DNA of 64,000 bases from Oscillospiraceae bacterium (GCA_020025535.1 JAHHRY010000005.1:1-64000), one strand, 5' to 3'. Counted from the stretch's first letter, positions 40,586 through 50,087 are shown. Program-made: numbers and translations. Notes: generated from the letters alone by a model not told the origin.

Positions 40586-43500
40586 TTATTCCGTAACGGT
40601 TTCCAGAGTCATATAGCCTGTCAGGCAGATCCAGCCCTGCCGGATGCGGCCCCAGGTATCATTACCAACCTTAACCTGTTCCAGAATTTCCACGCGGTCA
40701 CCAAAGTTCAGCTTGCCGACCAGTTTATGTCCGGAACCGGCGCCTGCACGGATATTGAGGAAATGATAACCGGTCAGAGTACCGTAAGTCTTGGTCACAG
40801 GCTTTGCATCAGGCTTGTCCGGGGTTACCGTTACAGTTTCCAGTTTGGTATATCCGGTCAGGTAGATCCAGCCCTTTTCCGTTCTGCCCCACTCACCGTT
40901 GCCAATGGCCACCTTCTCCAGAATCTCTACTCGATCCCCCATTTTGTAGACACCCAGTTTATCATAGCCGGTGCCTGTGCCTGCACGAATATTCAGCTCA
41001 GCGCAAGTGATGGTTGCAAAGACCTTCTCTGTAGTACCGGGCTTAACGGGTTTATCGGGAACAGTTTCCAGCTCGGTCAGTCCGGTCAGACAGATCCAGC
41101 CGTTTACAGTTCTGCCCCAGGTATCCTTTCCAACCTTCTTCTGCTCCAGAATTTCTACACGTTCACCTATTGTGTATGCGCCAACGATATCATACTTGAT
41201 ACCTGCACCGGCGCGGATATTCAGAACAGAGCAGGTAACTGTAGCAAACACCTTTTCCGTGGTTTCGGGCGCATCGGGAACATCGGATACATCTGGCACC
41301 TCGGGCACTTCCGGTTCTGCGGGCTTATTCGGTACGGTTTCCAGAGTCATATAGCCCGTCAGGCAGATCCAGCCCTGCTGGATGCGGCCCCAGGTATCAT
41401 TGCCAACCTTAACCTGCTCCAGAATTTCTACACGGTCACCAAAGTTCAGCTTGCCGACCAGTTTGTTATGGGAACCGGCGCCTGCACGGATATTGAGGAA
41501 ATGATAGCCGGTCAGAGTACCATAGGTCTTGGTTTCCGGTTCTGTCACGGGTCCGTCCGGCTTTACCATTACAGTTTCCAGTTTCATGTATCCTGTAAGA
41601 CAAATCCAGCCTCTGTCAATTCTGCCCCAGACACTTTTGCTGTAGTTGACCTGTTCCAGAATTTCGACCCGTTCACCATACGCGAGTCGGCCAACGACCT
41701 CGTATTTGCTTCCTACGCCTTTCCGGATATTCAGGTAACTGTTGCCGACCAGAGTACCAAAAACTTTCTCTACAGGATCGGACTTGCTGGGAATCTCTCG
41801 CGTTTCATAATGCTTGCAATGCTTACAGTCGCGCCGCTCAATTCCCTTTTCGGTGTATGTAGGCTTCTTAACCACATACCATTCACCGTAGTCATGATCA
41901 GTAACAGGAATCTCTCGGGTCTCGCTGTGACCGCAATGCCTGCACTTGCGGACCTCCTCACCCTTCACCGTACAGGTGGGTGCCTTAGTCTGCTCCCACT
42001 TTCCGAACTTGTGCTCTACCTTCGAAACCTTGCGAACCTCTTTTTGGCCGCAAACAGAGCATATACGGGTCTCTTCGCCTTCCTCGGTACAGGTAGGTGC
42101 CTTAGTCAGCTTCCATTCGCCAAATTTGTGCTCCAGCTTCGGAATTTTGCGAACCTCTTTGCCGCCGCAAATGGAGCAGACACGGGTCTCCTCGCCTTCC
42201 TCGGCACAGGTGGGTGCCTTGGTCAGCTTCCACTCACTGAAGCGATGTGCCTCATACTGAGGCAGCTTAGAGCTATTGAAGTCTGTATAGTCAGACAGGC
42301 AAATCCAGCCGTTCGAGAATCTTCCCCAATAGACACCATCCACCAGCTCCACAGAAAGGATCGTCAGCTTGTGTCCTCTGTACAGCGTATCCAGATGTGT
42401 ATACTGCGTGCCGGGTCCGGAACGGACCTTCAAAAACTGATTTGTTATGGTAGCTTGGAAGCTGTGAGCAAGCAGCGGGGAAATTTCCACTAAAAGATTT
42501 CTATCGATACGAACCCAACCGGATTCACATCTTCCCCACAGGACGCCAAACAGCGTATAGAGCTCCACGATTTGGATACGATCATTTCTTTTCAGTGTAG
42601 CTACCTTGGGATAACTGCCGTGAGGGCCGTTATACACCGGCAGCGTGTCTACACCTACAACCGTTGCATAGAACGGCAGCTTGGGCAGCTTGTCCTCCTC
42701 CGGCTGAACCGGGGGTTCCGGCTTTACAGAATCTTCTTTATAATCTGTATAGTTCAGGCAAATCCAGCCCTGTTCACATTTGCCCCAGGGTTCACCGTTT
42801 ACATGCTTCACATTGGTGATTCCCAGCGTGGTACCTGCCGTAACGGTGGTGGCAATGGAATAGCTGATACCGGGGCCGGTGCGTACATTTACAATGTCAC
42901 CGGTAACTTTTACCTTCACTGCACCCTCAGGAATGGAGGGATGCTGAGAATCGCCGGAATCAAATCCCTTTTCCCAGTGGGCGTACAGAGTCATTTCGTT
43001 GGTATTCTCATCGAGTACCGTCACCTTGACACCGCCGTCAGGAGCGGTGTACCAGCCAAGGAAAGTGTATCCAGAGTATGTAGCGGTCGCCAAAGGTACT
43101 GCATACAGGTTGCAGTCATATCCCTGGGCAATGCGGTCGCTCTTGCCCTCGCCGGCATCATAGACGACATAGCAATAGTTCTCCGGCACATGCAGGCTGT
43201 AAACGCCGTTGAGGAACATATTGACTTCCGTCAGTCTGCGGCGCATCAGTCCGGACAAAAATTTTCCGCCTGCGGCGCAGGCAGTAGTCATCTCCGCAAT
43301 AAAAGTATTGCTGGTATCTCCTTTAACCAGAGCCTGTACCAACGCATTGTCCGTATACAGCCATCCGCCGCCCTTGTTATAGGACAGGCACACCAATGCG
43401 TCAAACTGGTTCTGTGTCAGCGTCAAATTCTTCTTTTTTGTAAACTTAACGACCTCTCTTGCGAATCCGGCAAGCTGCTTTGCAAACAGGGCTTCCGCTT

Positions 43501-43756
43501 CATCCATGGGGATGCCCTCTTTTTTGTAGCGCTCCAGATCCTCGTCCGGGCATCTGTTGCCAAAGCCAACTGTCCACTGTGAATAATCCCAGAACGGAAC
43601 GGCCGAAAAGCTTTCCATACTTTTCAAATAATCCATACATTTCTCACTGGCAGTCATTTCAGGAACTGCACTGACATGTATGGGCACCATCGAAAACATG
43701 CCAACAGTCAATACAACTGCCAAAATGACACACAGCACGCGTTTGATCATAAGCAT
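40586..43756 (-). CDS. Large secreted GH24 lysozyme with Cys-rich and SH3b repeats
   Basis: The 1056-residue protein has a signal peptide (about 1-30, cut near VSA). A GH24-type lysozyme domain (about 35-190) has catalytic E48 and D57 in the SMESFS...WTVGFGN region. A Listeria-Bacteroides repeat follows (about 195-265, FLGWYTAPDGG). Three SH3b domains come next, then four short repeats with the form C..EGEE.R.C..CG...R.IP (about 505-660), then five more SH3b domains with NIRAGAG and WGR...GWICLTG. It should cut its own or other peptidoglycan at the surface and bind wall by the SH3b units. The start is either 43756 or 43750; the AAAGGAG site suits both. A recent internal duplication is visible (separate entry). 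Confidence 0.85.
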   Translation of the reverse strand: MLMIKRVLCVILAVVLTVGMFSMVPIHVSAVPEMTASEKCMDYLKSMESFSAVPFWDYSQWTVGFGNRCPDEDLERYKKEGIPMDEAEALFAKQLAGFAREVVKFTKKKNLTLTQNQFDALVCLSYNKGGGWLYTDNALVQALVKGDTSNTFIAEMTTACAAGGKFLSGLMRRRLTEVNMFLNGVYSLHVPENYCYVVYDAGEGKSDRIAQGYDCNLYAVPLATATYSGYTFLGWYTAPDGGVKVTVLDENTNEMTLYAHWEKGFDSGDSQHPSIPEGAVKVKVTGDIVNVRTGPGISYSIATTVTAGTTLGITNVKHVNGEPWGKCEQGWICLNYTDYKEDSVKPEPPVQPEEDKLPKLPFYATVVGVDTLPVYNGPHGSYPKVATLKRNDRIQIVELYTLFGVLWGRCESGWVRIDRNLLVEISPLLAHSFQATITNQFLKVRSGPGTQYTHLDTLYRGHKLTILSVELVDGVYWGRFSNGWICLSDYTDFNSSKLPQYEAHRFSEWKLTKAPTCAEEGEETRVCSICGGKEVRKIPKLEHKFGEWKLTKAPTCTEEGEETRICSVCGQKEVRKVSKVEHKFGKWEQTKAPTCTVKGEEVRKCRHCGHSETREIPVTDHDYGEWYVVKKPTYTEKGIERRDCKHCKHYETREIPSKSDPVEKVFGTLVGNSYLNIRKGVGSKYEVVGRLAYGERVEILEQVNYSKSVWGRIDRGWICLTGYMKLETVMVKPDGPVTEPETKTYGTLTGYHFLNIRAGAGSHNKLVGKLNFGDRVEILEQVKVGNDTWGRIQQGWICLTGYMTLETVPNKPAEPEVPEVPDVSDVPDAPETTEKVFATVTCSVLNIRAGAGIKYDIVGAYTIGERVEILEQKKVGKDTWGRTVNGWICLTGLTELETVPDKPVKPGTTEKVFATITCAELNIRAGTGTGYDKLGVYKMGDRVEILEKVAIGNGEWGRTEKGWIYLTGYTKLETVTVTPDKPDAKPVTKTYGTLTGYHFLNIRAGAGSGHKLVGKLNFGDRVEILEQVKVGNDTWGRIRQGWICLTGYMTLETVTE
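40598..40800 (-). repeat. SH3b unit duplicated within the same gene (copy at 41332-41534)
   Basis: The last SH3b unit (40598-40800) is nearly identical in DNA to the unit at 41332-41534. They share over 150 aligned bases with only scattered differences, far closer than to the other SH3b units. It indicates a recent duplication or gene conversion. Confidence 0.8.
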
Positions 43757-43925
43757 TTCGCTCCTTTGAAGAATATACTCGGAACATTATACCAATAATT
43801 GCAAACATATGCAACCTCTTTCTCCCATTATCGCCCCATTCTGCATATTTTCTGTAAGATTTGTCAAAAATTATGGTAATTATTGGAATTTTTTCAAGTT
43901 ATGTGTGGGGGAATTCACAATTTGA

Positions 43926-43954
43926 TTGCAATTATCCCACCGCTGTGCTATCAT
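43926..43954 (+). promoter_or_regulatory. Promoter of mnmA
   Basis: TTGCAA (43926-43931) and TATCAT (43949-43954) are 17 bases apart, 30 bases before the start codon. Confidence 0.65.
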
Positions 43955-43984
43955 GGTGCTTACATTCCGAAAAGGAGGATTTCC

Positions 43985-45028
43985 ATGGCTAATCGCAAAG
44001 CACTCATCGCTATGAGCGGCGGTGTTGACAGTTCGGTAGCTGCGTATCTCACGCAGTCCTCCGGGTATGAGTGCATCGGTGCAATGATGCACCTGCACGA
44101 CATTCTGTCCACTAAGGATGCTCAAAGCGTAGCCGACCGTCTGAATATTCCCTTTTATATCTTTGACTGTACCAGTCAGTTCCGCCAAAAAGTGATGAAC
44201 TATTTTGTAAATTGCTACGAAAGCGGTCAGACGCCCAATCCGTGTATCGTCTGTAACCGATACCTGAAATTCGGCGTACTGCTGGAACAGGCCTTGGAGC
44301 TGGGATGTCAATATGTAGTTACCGGCCACTACGCCCGCATACAGAAGGACGAAGACAGCGGACGTTTTCTTTTGTACAAAGCGGCTGATACCGCCAAGGA
44401 TCAGAGTTATTTTCTGTGCTGCCTGAATCAGCATCAGCTGTCGCACACGCTCTTTCCTCTGGGAGAAATGTCAAAACCGGAAGTCCGTAAAATCGCAGAT
44501 GACCAGGGCTTTATTACCGCAAAAAAGAAGGATTCTCAGGATATCTGTTTTGTTCCCAACGGGGATTATATGGCATTTCTGGAAGGTCAAAAGGGTTCTC
44601 CCTACCCCACCGGCAAATTTCTGGATCTGGACGGCAATGTCGTCGGTGAACACCGTGGTGCAGTTGCCTATACCTGCGGTCAGCGAAAAGGGCTGGGTCT
44701 TGCCATGGGCGAGCCGGTCTATGTCTGCAGCAAGAATATGCAGGCTAACACCGTCACCGTCGGCCCTAACGAAAAGCTGTTCAGTACCACGCTGCTGGCC
44801 AGCGACTGGAACTGGATTGCCTTTTCGGAGCTGAAAGAACCCATCCACGTCAAGGCTAAGGCCCGTTCAAGAATGATCGAGCAGCCCGCCACCGTATATC
44901 CGGAAGCAAACGGATCTGCCAAAGTGGTGTTTGACGAACCCCAAAGAGCAATCACCCCCGGACAGGCCGTGGTATTGTACGACGGCGATCTGGTTGTGGG
45001 CGGCGGCACCATCACCCAGGTGCTGTAA
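43985..45028 (+). CDS. mnmA: tRNA 2-thiouridine(34) synthase
   Basis: The 347-residue enzyme has the PP-loop ALIAMSGGVDSS at its N-terminus. Its two catalytic cysteines lie in NPCIVCNRYLKF and DSQDICFVPNGDY, and CGQRKGLGLAMGEPVYV marks the central domain. It thiolates U34 of tRNAs for Lys, Glu and Gln. The start at 43985 has AAAGGAGG upstream; translation from the earlier frame would add unrelated residues. It is slightly shorter than the E. coli enzyme. Confidence 0.95.
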   Translation: MANRKALIAMSGGVDSSVAAYLTQSSGYECIGAMMHLHDILSTKDAQSVADRLNIPFYIFDCTSQFRQKVMNYFVNCYESGQTPNPCIVCNRYLKFGVLLEQALELGCQYVVTGHYARIQKDEDSGRFLLYKAADTAKDQSYFLCCLNQHQLSHTLFPLGEMSKPEVRKIADDQGFITAKKKDSQDICFVPNGDYMAFLEGQKGSPYPTGKFLDLDGNVVGEHRGAVAYTCGQRKGLGLAMGEPVYVCSKNMQANTVTVGPNEKLFSTTLLASDWNWIAFSELKEPIHVKAKARSRMIEQPATVYPEANGSAKVVFDEPQRAITPGQAVVLYDGDLVVGGGTITQVL

Positions 45029-45098
45029 CGTAAAAAGCTGCCATAAATTGGGCAGTGCTCGTAAAGCCCCAAAAATGCAAATCGGGACCCAATAACGA

Positions 45099-45134
45099 AA
45101 AACTGCCCGGACATTCAGATGTCCGGGCAGTTTC
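45099..45134. terminator. Terminator after mnmA
   Basis: AACTGCCCGGACAT (45101-45114) pairs with ATGTCCGGGCAGTT (45119-45132). T-runs suit both strands, so it may also end transcription from the deaminase side. Confidence 0.8.
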
Positions 45135-45138
45135 TTTC

Positions 45139-45262
45139 TCAAAACGCACCTATTTCCGCATAGGCGCATAGAAGCGTTTCCTTGGAAGAGGGAGCCTTGG
45201 ATGCTGCCGCACCAGTGCTGAACATCAGACTGTTGGAATAGCCAAAATATGTCTGACAGTCG
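45139..45262 (-). pseudogene. Orphan 3' coding fragment, unidentified
   Basis: Reading the minus strand, about 40 codons are open in a protein-like frame (LETIDCQTYFGYSNS, ending YAEIGAF) and stop at 45139-45141, right before a terminator. Codon use looks genuine, but there is no start with a ribosome site; the frame runs back out of phase into the deaminase gene. I read it as the tail of a decayed gene. I do not recognise it. Confidence 0.35.
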
Positions 45263-45269
45263 ATTGTTT

Positions 45270-45710
45270 CTAATTTTCTTCTGTAAACCGCTCTAATTCT
45301 TCTGCATCATATGCTGTTGTCCAATGATACGGCTGCAGTTCGCGCAGTTCCACAAACAGTTGTTCCCCATTTCTGGTTGTAACACCGACCTGCACATCTT
45401 CCCCCCAGTACCTTAACCGTTCCTGACAGATACCGCATGGAGACAATACTTTGTAGGGAGAATTTTCATCATCCCTTACAATGCAAAGACAATGTGTGAC
45501 TTTTTCGTTATATTTATGTGCCTCACACATGGCACCCACCTCTATGCACAGAGCTGCTGAACTATTGGCTGTTTCAATCGCTACACTGGAAAAATAGTGA
45601 TCTTCCTGTGTACGAATTACAGCAGCACCACCCCAGCCTGTTGGATATCTTTTTTCAATCAATTCTTTGGCAATTTGGAGCATTCTATTTTCAATTACAG
45701 GATTTCTCAT
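45270..45710 (-). CDS. Cytidine deaminase-family protein (blasticidin-S deaminase-like)
   Basis: The 146-residue protein has the zinc motif pair of cytidine deaminases. C-x-E in ALCIEVGAMCEA gives the first ligand and catalytic Glu, and PCGICQERL gives the other two cysteines. The Cys-first motif and the length are typical of the CDA/blasticidin deaminase branch. It deaminates a free cytidine-like nucleoside. The start at 45710 has GAGG 7 bases upstream; an earlier ATG at 45722 overlaps it. Confidence 0.88.
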   Translation of the reverse strand: MRNPVIENRMLQIAKELIEKRYPTGWGGAAVIRTQEDHYFSSVAIETANSSAALCIEVGAMCEAHKYNEKVTHCLCIVRDDENSPYKVLSPCGICQERLRYWGEDVQVGVTTRNGEQLFVELRELQPYHWTTAYDAEELERFTEEN

Positions 45711-45861
45711 TCTATACCTCATTAAAGAAAATTTTGATCAGTGTAGCTGTCAGCTTTAATTCGATTATCTAACAGTTTATATTTTCATTATATATTATAT
45801 AATCAACCCGTCCATGTGGCAACAGGTTCTTTCGTTACATTCACGGTATGCTTTATTCACT

Positions 45862-45908
45862 AAAAAGCGGCACCAAGGATCTGAAGTCTAAATCCTCGGT
45901 ACCACTTT
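45862..45908 (-). terminator. Imperfect hairpin after the pseudouridine synthase gene
   Basis: AAAAGCGGCACCAAGGAT (45862-45879) pairs imperfectly with ATCCTCGGTACCACTTTT (45891-45908). On the minus strand TTTTTAG follows. Confidence 0.5.
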
Positions 45909-45965
45909 TCCTGCCTGACAGATGGTATAAAATTCTAACGGGTTCCTGTTTTTCCGCAGCTGTCC

Positions 45966-46928
45966 TTATTTGTAATTCGGAAAATATTCTTTGACAAAGT
46001 CTACTTTTTCAACCTGAAAACTCTTTCCGTTCAGATACTCCAGTTCTCCGGCATCGGTGGTAAAACAGAACGTCAGCTTATAGGAGTACAGCGCCTGATA
46101 ATTCCGGCCGTATCTCTTATCCAGCTTTCCATACTTACCGTCTCCCAGAAGAGGATGTCCTGCATGGGCAAACTGCGCACGGATCTGGTGGGTTCTGCCG
46201 GTAATCAGCTCACACTCAACCAGAGAAAGACCGCTCTCAGAGGCCAGCACCCTGTAATTTGTCTGGCAGGTCTTCGCACCGGGCTGAGGCTTATCCGAAA
46301 CAAATACCCGGTTCTGCTTCGCATCCTTGAAAAGATAGCCTTTCAGACTTCCCTCTCTGGGCTTCGGCGTACCTTCCACAATGGCAAGATACCGCTTATC
46401 CATTTCCCGGTCCTTGATTTTCTGATTCATAACCCGAAGGGCTTCCGCTGTCTTGGCAGCAATCACAATTCCCCCCGTGTTACGGTCAATGCGGTTGCAC
46501 AGCGCCGGCGTAAACGAGTTTTCCTCTCTGGGACGCCATTCCCGCTTCTGGTAAAGATATGCCTGGATATGATCGATGAGAGTTCTTCCGTACTCCGCTC
46601 CGTCATGGGGATGCACCGCCAGTCCCGGGGCCTTATCCACCAGAAGAATATGCTCATCCTCGTAGACGATGTTCATCTTCGGAGTTGCTACCGTCAGATA
46701 GGCATTGTCTTCCCGGGGCTTGTCAAAGAACTCGTCATTGATATAGAGCTGCAGGGTATCGCCTTCTTTCAGGCGTGTGTCCCGCTCCACTCTGGCCCCA
46801 TTGCATTTAATTCGTTTGATACGGATATACTTCTGTGCCAAAGAAGCCGGAAGCAAAGGCACCGCCTTGGCAAGAAAGCGATCCAGCCGCTGCCCGGCAT
46901 CATTGGAACCAATTACAAATTCTTTCAT
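45966..46928 (-). CDS. RluA-family pseudouridine synthase
   Basis: The 320-residue enzyme has an N-terminal S4-like RNA-binding region (DRFLAKAVPLLPASLAQKYI). Its RluA catalytic motif is RIDRNTGG with the essential Asp (about residue 145), and ITGRTHQIRAQFAH is the later conserved block. It converts uridines in 23S rRNA (RluC/RluD-type) or tRNA; the exact site is not evident. It overlaps the hprK stop by four bases. Confidence 0.92.
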   Translation of the reverse strand: MKEFVIGSNDAGQRLDRFLAKAVPLLPASLAQKYIRIKRIKCNGARVERDTRLKEGDTLQLYINDEFFDKPREDNAYLTVATPKMNIVYEDEHILLVDKAPGLAVHPHDGAEYGRTLIDHIQAYLYQKREWRPREENSFTPALCNRIDRNTGGIVIAAKTAEALRVMNQKIKDREMDKRYLAIVEGTPKPREGSLKGYLFKDAKQNRVFVSDKPQPGAKTCQTNYRVLASESGLSLVECELITGRTHQIRAQFAHAGHPLLGDGKYGKLDKRYGRNYQALYSYKLTFCFTTDAGELEYLNGKSFQVEKVDFVKEYFPNYK

Positions 46929-47881
46929 AGCATCTGGCCCATGTTTTCATCAAAGTTTCGGTTAATCTGCTCTGTGAACTCCATCGCGGCGTTGTATCCC
47001 ATCTTCCGCTGACGGTTGTTCATAGCCGCCACCTCCAGAATCACCGCCAGATTACGGCCTGGGGTGATGGGGATAGTATGCATGGGGATCTTTACGCCCA
47101 GAAGTTCCATATACTGTTCTTCCAGTCCCATACGGTCATAGGACTCCAGATTATTCCACGGAACGATGTTCACTACCAGATTGATCTCATTTTCCGCCTT
47201 GACTGCGCCCATACCAAACAGCTTGGCCACATTGATAATGCCAATGCCGCGAAGCTCCACATAGTTGCGAATCACTTCCGGCGCAGTACCTACCAGAGAA
47301 TTTCCTGAAATCTGGCGAATCTCCACGGCGTCATCGGCAATCAGTCTGTGTCCTCGTTTCAGAAGCTCCACCGCAGCTTCGCTCTTGCCCATACCGCTTT
47401 CGCCGGTCAGCAGGATTCCCTCGCCGTAGACCTCCATCAGAACGCCATGGCGCGTGACACGGGGTGCCAGTGCACCGCGCAGATAGGTGATGACGGCCGA
47501 AATAATGGTACTCGTCGCTTCCTGTGTGGAGAGAATCGTGATATTGTGTTTCTTGGCCATGGCAACGCAGGCGGCATCCGGCTGCATTCCCCGGGCAATC
47601 AGCAGCGCAGGGCATTTGTAAGAAAACAGATGGTCAAATACACGATAGCGCTCTTCTTCCGTCAGCTTGCTCAGGTAGCTCATTTCCACATTACCCAGAA
47701 CCTGCAGACGCATGGGCTCAAAATGATCAAAATAACCCGCCAGCTGCAGACCGGGTCTTGCCACGTCCTCCACAGTCAAACGGATTGAAGCATAGTCAGT
47801 GGATGCATAAAACACTTTTAACTGGAAAGCATCCACGAGTGTTGTAAGGGCCACGCTGTACGTATCGATCATTTTTGCCAC
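46925..47881 (-). CDS. hprK: HPr kinase/phosphorylase
   Basis: The 318-residue protein has the HprK N-terminal domain, the P-loop GESGMGKSE (about 155-163) and the signature VELRGIGIINV. It phosphorylates HPr at Ser46 in response to ATP and fructose bisphosphate, driving carbon catabolite repression through CcpA. It is consistent with the sugar and glycerol loci in this window. Divergent from rpmB. Confidence 0.96.
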   Translation of the reverse strand: MAKMIDTYSVALTTLVDAFQLKVFYASTDYASIRLTVEDVARPGLQLAGYFDHFEPMRLQVLGNVEMSYLSKLTEEERYRVFDHLFSYKCPALLIARGMQPDAACVAMAKKHNITILSTQEATSTIISAVITYLRGALAPRVTRHGVLMEVYGEGILLTGESGMGKSEAAVELLKRGHRLIADDAVEIRQISGNSLVGTAPEVIRNYVELRGIGIINVAKLFGMGAVKAENEINLVVNIVPWNNLESYDRMGLEEQYMELLGVKIPMHTIPITPGRNLAVILEVAAMNNRQRKMGYNAAMEFTEQINRNFDENMGQML

Positions 47882-47970
47882 CTCTTTCTTTTATGTTGTC
47901 TACATTATACTTAGGATTCGTCCGAATAGCAATATTTTTTCAAAAAAATAAAAAAATCTTAAAAAAATAC

Positions 47971-47999
47971 TTGCATTTTTCGGCGATATCTGGTATCAT
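47971..47999 (+). promoter_or_regulatory. Promoter of rpmB
   Basis: TTGCAT (47971-47976) and TATCAT (47994-47999) are 17 bases apart. Confidence 0.7.
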
Positions 48000-48058
48000 A
48001 CTCTAGCGCCTGTAATGGTGTCATTTCGTAAAAATGTTTCGGATGGGAGGTGCAACGA

Positions 48059-48247
48059 ATGGCGAAGTGTGATTTTTGCGGTAAGGGTGTAACCTTTGGT
48101 ATTAAGGTCTCCCACTCCCACAGACGTTCCAACCGTGCTTGGAAGCCCAACATCAAGCGGGTTAAGGCTGTTGTCAACGGTACTCCGTGCCATGTGTACG
48201 CTTGTACCAGATGCCTCCGTTCCAACAAGGTTGAGCGGGCTATCTGA
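48059..48247 (+). CDS. rpmB: 50S ribosomal protein L28
   Basis: The 62-residue protein begins MAKCDFCGKG and matches bacterial L28. The CxxC pair at the start and a second in YACTRC form the zinc-binding version. GGGAGG lies 7 bases before the ATG; a slightly earlier in-frame start is not supported. Confidence 0.97.
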   Translation: MAKCDFCGKGVTFGIKVSHSHRRSNRAWKPNIKRVKAVVNGTPCHVYACTRCLRSNKVERAI

Positions 48248-48267
48248 TTCCCCACTGTGGTCAATTA

Positions 48268-48299
48268 CGGCATTGCTTCGGCAATGCCGTTTTATTTTT
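48268..48299 (+). terminator. Terminator of rpmB
   Basis: CGGCATTGC (48268-48276) pairs with GCAATGCCG (48281-48289) with a TTCG tetraloop. TTTTATTTTT follows. Confidence 0.88.
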
Positions 48300-48417
48300 C
48301 CCGGTATTTTCTCTTGGGCAGTCTTTCCGGACATATGATCTCCAAAGGTGCCTTCCGTCAGATCCGCCGTTCAAAATTTCAGTTTTCCTTCCCCTCGCCG
48401 GCTAAATGCATAAATGC

Positions 48418-48454
48418 AAAAACCTCTGCAGCAAACTGCGCTGCAGAGGTTTTT
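48418..48454 (-). terminator. Terminator of the der-plsY-gpsA operon
   Basis: AAAAACCTCTGCAGC (48418-48432) pairs with GCTGCAGAGGTTTTT (48440-48454). On the minus strand it ends in five Ts. Confidence 0.88.
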
Positions 48455-48471
48455 ATTATTTTACTGCTATG

Positions 48472-49470
48472 TTACAGCCATCCGGCATCCTCAGACTCTG
48501 CTTTGCGCTGCCGCATCAGCAAGCCCTGTACCATCTCCCGTGCCGGCTTTCCCTCGTACAGGACGGCATAGGCAGCTCCTACAATAGGCATTTCAACGCC
48601 CTGCTGTTTTCCCAAAGCCCATGCAGATTTTGCGGCATAGTATCCTTCTACCACGGCACCGACTTCCTGCATGGCTTCCTGAGGCGTCTTGCCGCTTCCG
48701 ATCAGGATGCCACTTCTGCGATTTCTGGAATGCATGGACGTGCAGGTTACAATCAGGTCTCCCACACCGGCAAGGCCGGCAAAGGTATCCTTGCTTGCCC
48801 CGAGAGAAACACCCAGACGGGCAATTTCCGTAAGGCCTCTTGTCATCAGCATTGCCTTGGAATTGTCACCATAGCCCAGGCCGTCACTGATACCGGCACA
48901 AAGTGCGATTACATTTTTCAGTGCACCGCCCAGTTCTGCGCCAATCACATCCGGACTTGTGTAGACACGGAAAGTATCCGACATGAAGGCATTCTGAACA
49001 AACTCCGCCAATTTTTTATCCAGACAAGCTGCCAGGCAGCCGGTAGGAATATTCTTGGCAACTTCCTCAGCATGACTGGGGCCGGTGAGAACCACCACAT
49101 TTTTGTGCGTCTCTTCCTCGACCACCTGGCTCATGCGTTTCAGTGTGTCCGCTTCGATACCCTTAGTGACAGATACCAGCACCGTATTTTCGTCCAGATA
49201 CGGTGCAATCTTCCGGCAGACATCCCGAATCGGGAAAGAGGGACAGGCAATGACCACCAGTTCCCTGCCCGACACGCAGGCAGGATCTGCAGAGATTTCC
49301 AGCTCGTCCACCAGGGTAACGCCCTTCAGCATAGGGTTTTTCCGCGTATTGCGGAGCAACTCTGCCTTCTTGGGATCATGGGACCAAAGAACCGTTTTAT
49401 GACCGTTACGGCACAGAGTAAGTGCCAGAGCCGTGCCCCATCCGCCGCTTCCTACAACTGCCGCTTTCAT
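48472..49470 (-). CDS. gpsA: NAD(P)-dependent glycerol-3-phosphate dehydrogenase
   Basis: The 332-residue protein has the N-terminal dinucleotide motif VVGSGGWGTALA, SVTKGIE, TGPSHAEEVA and KNVIALCAGISDGLG with the catalytic Lys. It makes sn-glycerol-3-phosphate from dihydroxyacetone phosphate for phospholipids. The ATG overlaps the plsY stop (ATGA) at 49467-49470; longer in-frame upstream reading belongs to plsY. Confidence 0.96.
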   Translation of the reverse strand: MKAAVVGSGGWGTALALTLCRNGHKTVLWSHDPKKAELLRNTRKNPMLKGVTLVDELEISADPACVSGRELVVIACPSFPIRDVCRKIAPYLDENTVLVSVTKGIEADTLKRMSQVVEEETHKNVVVLTGPSHAEEVAKNIPTGCLAACLDKKLAEFVQNAFMSDTFRVYTSPDVIGAELGGALKNVIALCAGISDGLGYGDNSKAMLMTRGLTEIARLGVSLGASKDTFAGLAGVGDLIVTCTSMHSRNRRSGILIGSGKTPQEAMQEVGAVVEGYYAAKSAWALGKQQGVEMPIVGAAYAVLYEGKPAREMVQGLLMRQRKAESEDAGWL

Positions 49471-50087
49471 TCTTTTTTCCCTTTCTGTCCCATCTTGGAC
49501 TCTGTGCCCTTGATCAGGCGGCCAATATTGGCTCTGTGCATAAAGATAGCCAGCAGGCACAGGAAGATGCTTCCGGCAACAATCCAGGGGTGATCCCAAT
49601 ACATCACCGAGAAACCAATTCCGAAACCAACAGCCGTCATCAGTGAGCCAACGGAAACATATCTGGTCAGCAGTACACTAACGGCAAAAACCGCAAGCAA
49701 AACAAGGAATATACGCCAATCCATCACCAGTGCAGCAGTCGCACCGCACATAATGCCTTTGCCGCCCCGGAATCCCAATGTTGCCGGGAAATTATGGCCC
49801 AGGGTAACCATAAAGGCACCCAGCATCTTTCCTTCCATTCCATAGCCGTACGGCTCCAGCAGCAGGCAGCACAGCAGGCAGGCCAGTGCAGTCTTACCTG
49901 CATCCACCAGAACCACAATCGCAGCACTGGCGCTGCCGTAATTACGGACAAAGTTCGTCAGGCCTGCATTGCCGCTTCCGTGCGTGCGGACGTCCTCATG
50001 AGCCTTCAGGTTGGAAACAGAAATTGCACCGTTGATATTGCCCAGCATATAACTCGCCAGTGCGCCTATGAGAATCGGATACCACAT
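49467..50087 (-). CDS. plsY: Glycerol-3-phosphate acyltransferase PlsY
   Basis: The 206-residue integral membrane enzyme has the PlsY motifs SYMLGNINGAI, HGSGNAGLTNF and GFRGGKGI. It transfers acyl groups from acyl-phosphate to glycerol-3-phosphate, the first step of phospholipid synthesis, using the product of gpsA next door. Confidence 0.96.
   Translation of the reverse strand: MWYPILIGALASYMLGNINGAISVSNLKAHEDVRTHGSGNAGLTNFVRNYGSASAAIVVLVDAGKTALACLLCCLLLEPYGYGMEGKMLGAFMVTLGHNFPATLGFRGGKGIMCGATAALVMDWRIFLVLLAVFAVSVLLTRYVSVGSLMTAVGFGIGFSVMYWDHPWIVAGSIFLCLLAIFMHRANIGRLIKGTESKMGQKGKKE

Noticed and set aside
40361..42493. Long plus-strand open frame of 710 codons
   Set aside because: It lies antisense to the SH3b protein gene and reflects its repeat structure and codon bias. 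There is no ribosome site and the product is low-complexity.
40586..43756. CRISPR array among the regular repeats
   Set aside because: The repeats are in-frame protein repeats with variable third positions, with no constant repeat and spacer pattern. No cas genes are present.
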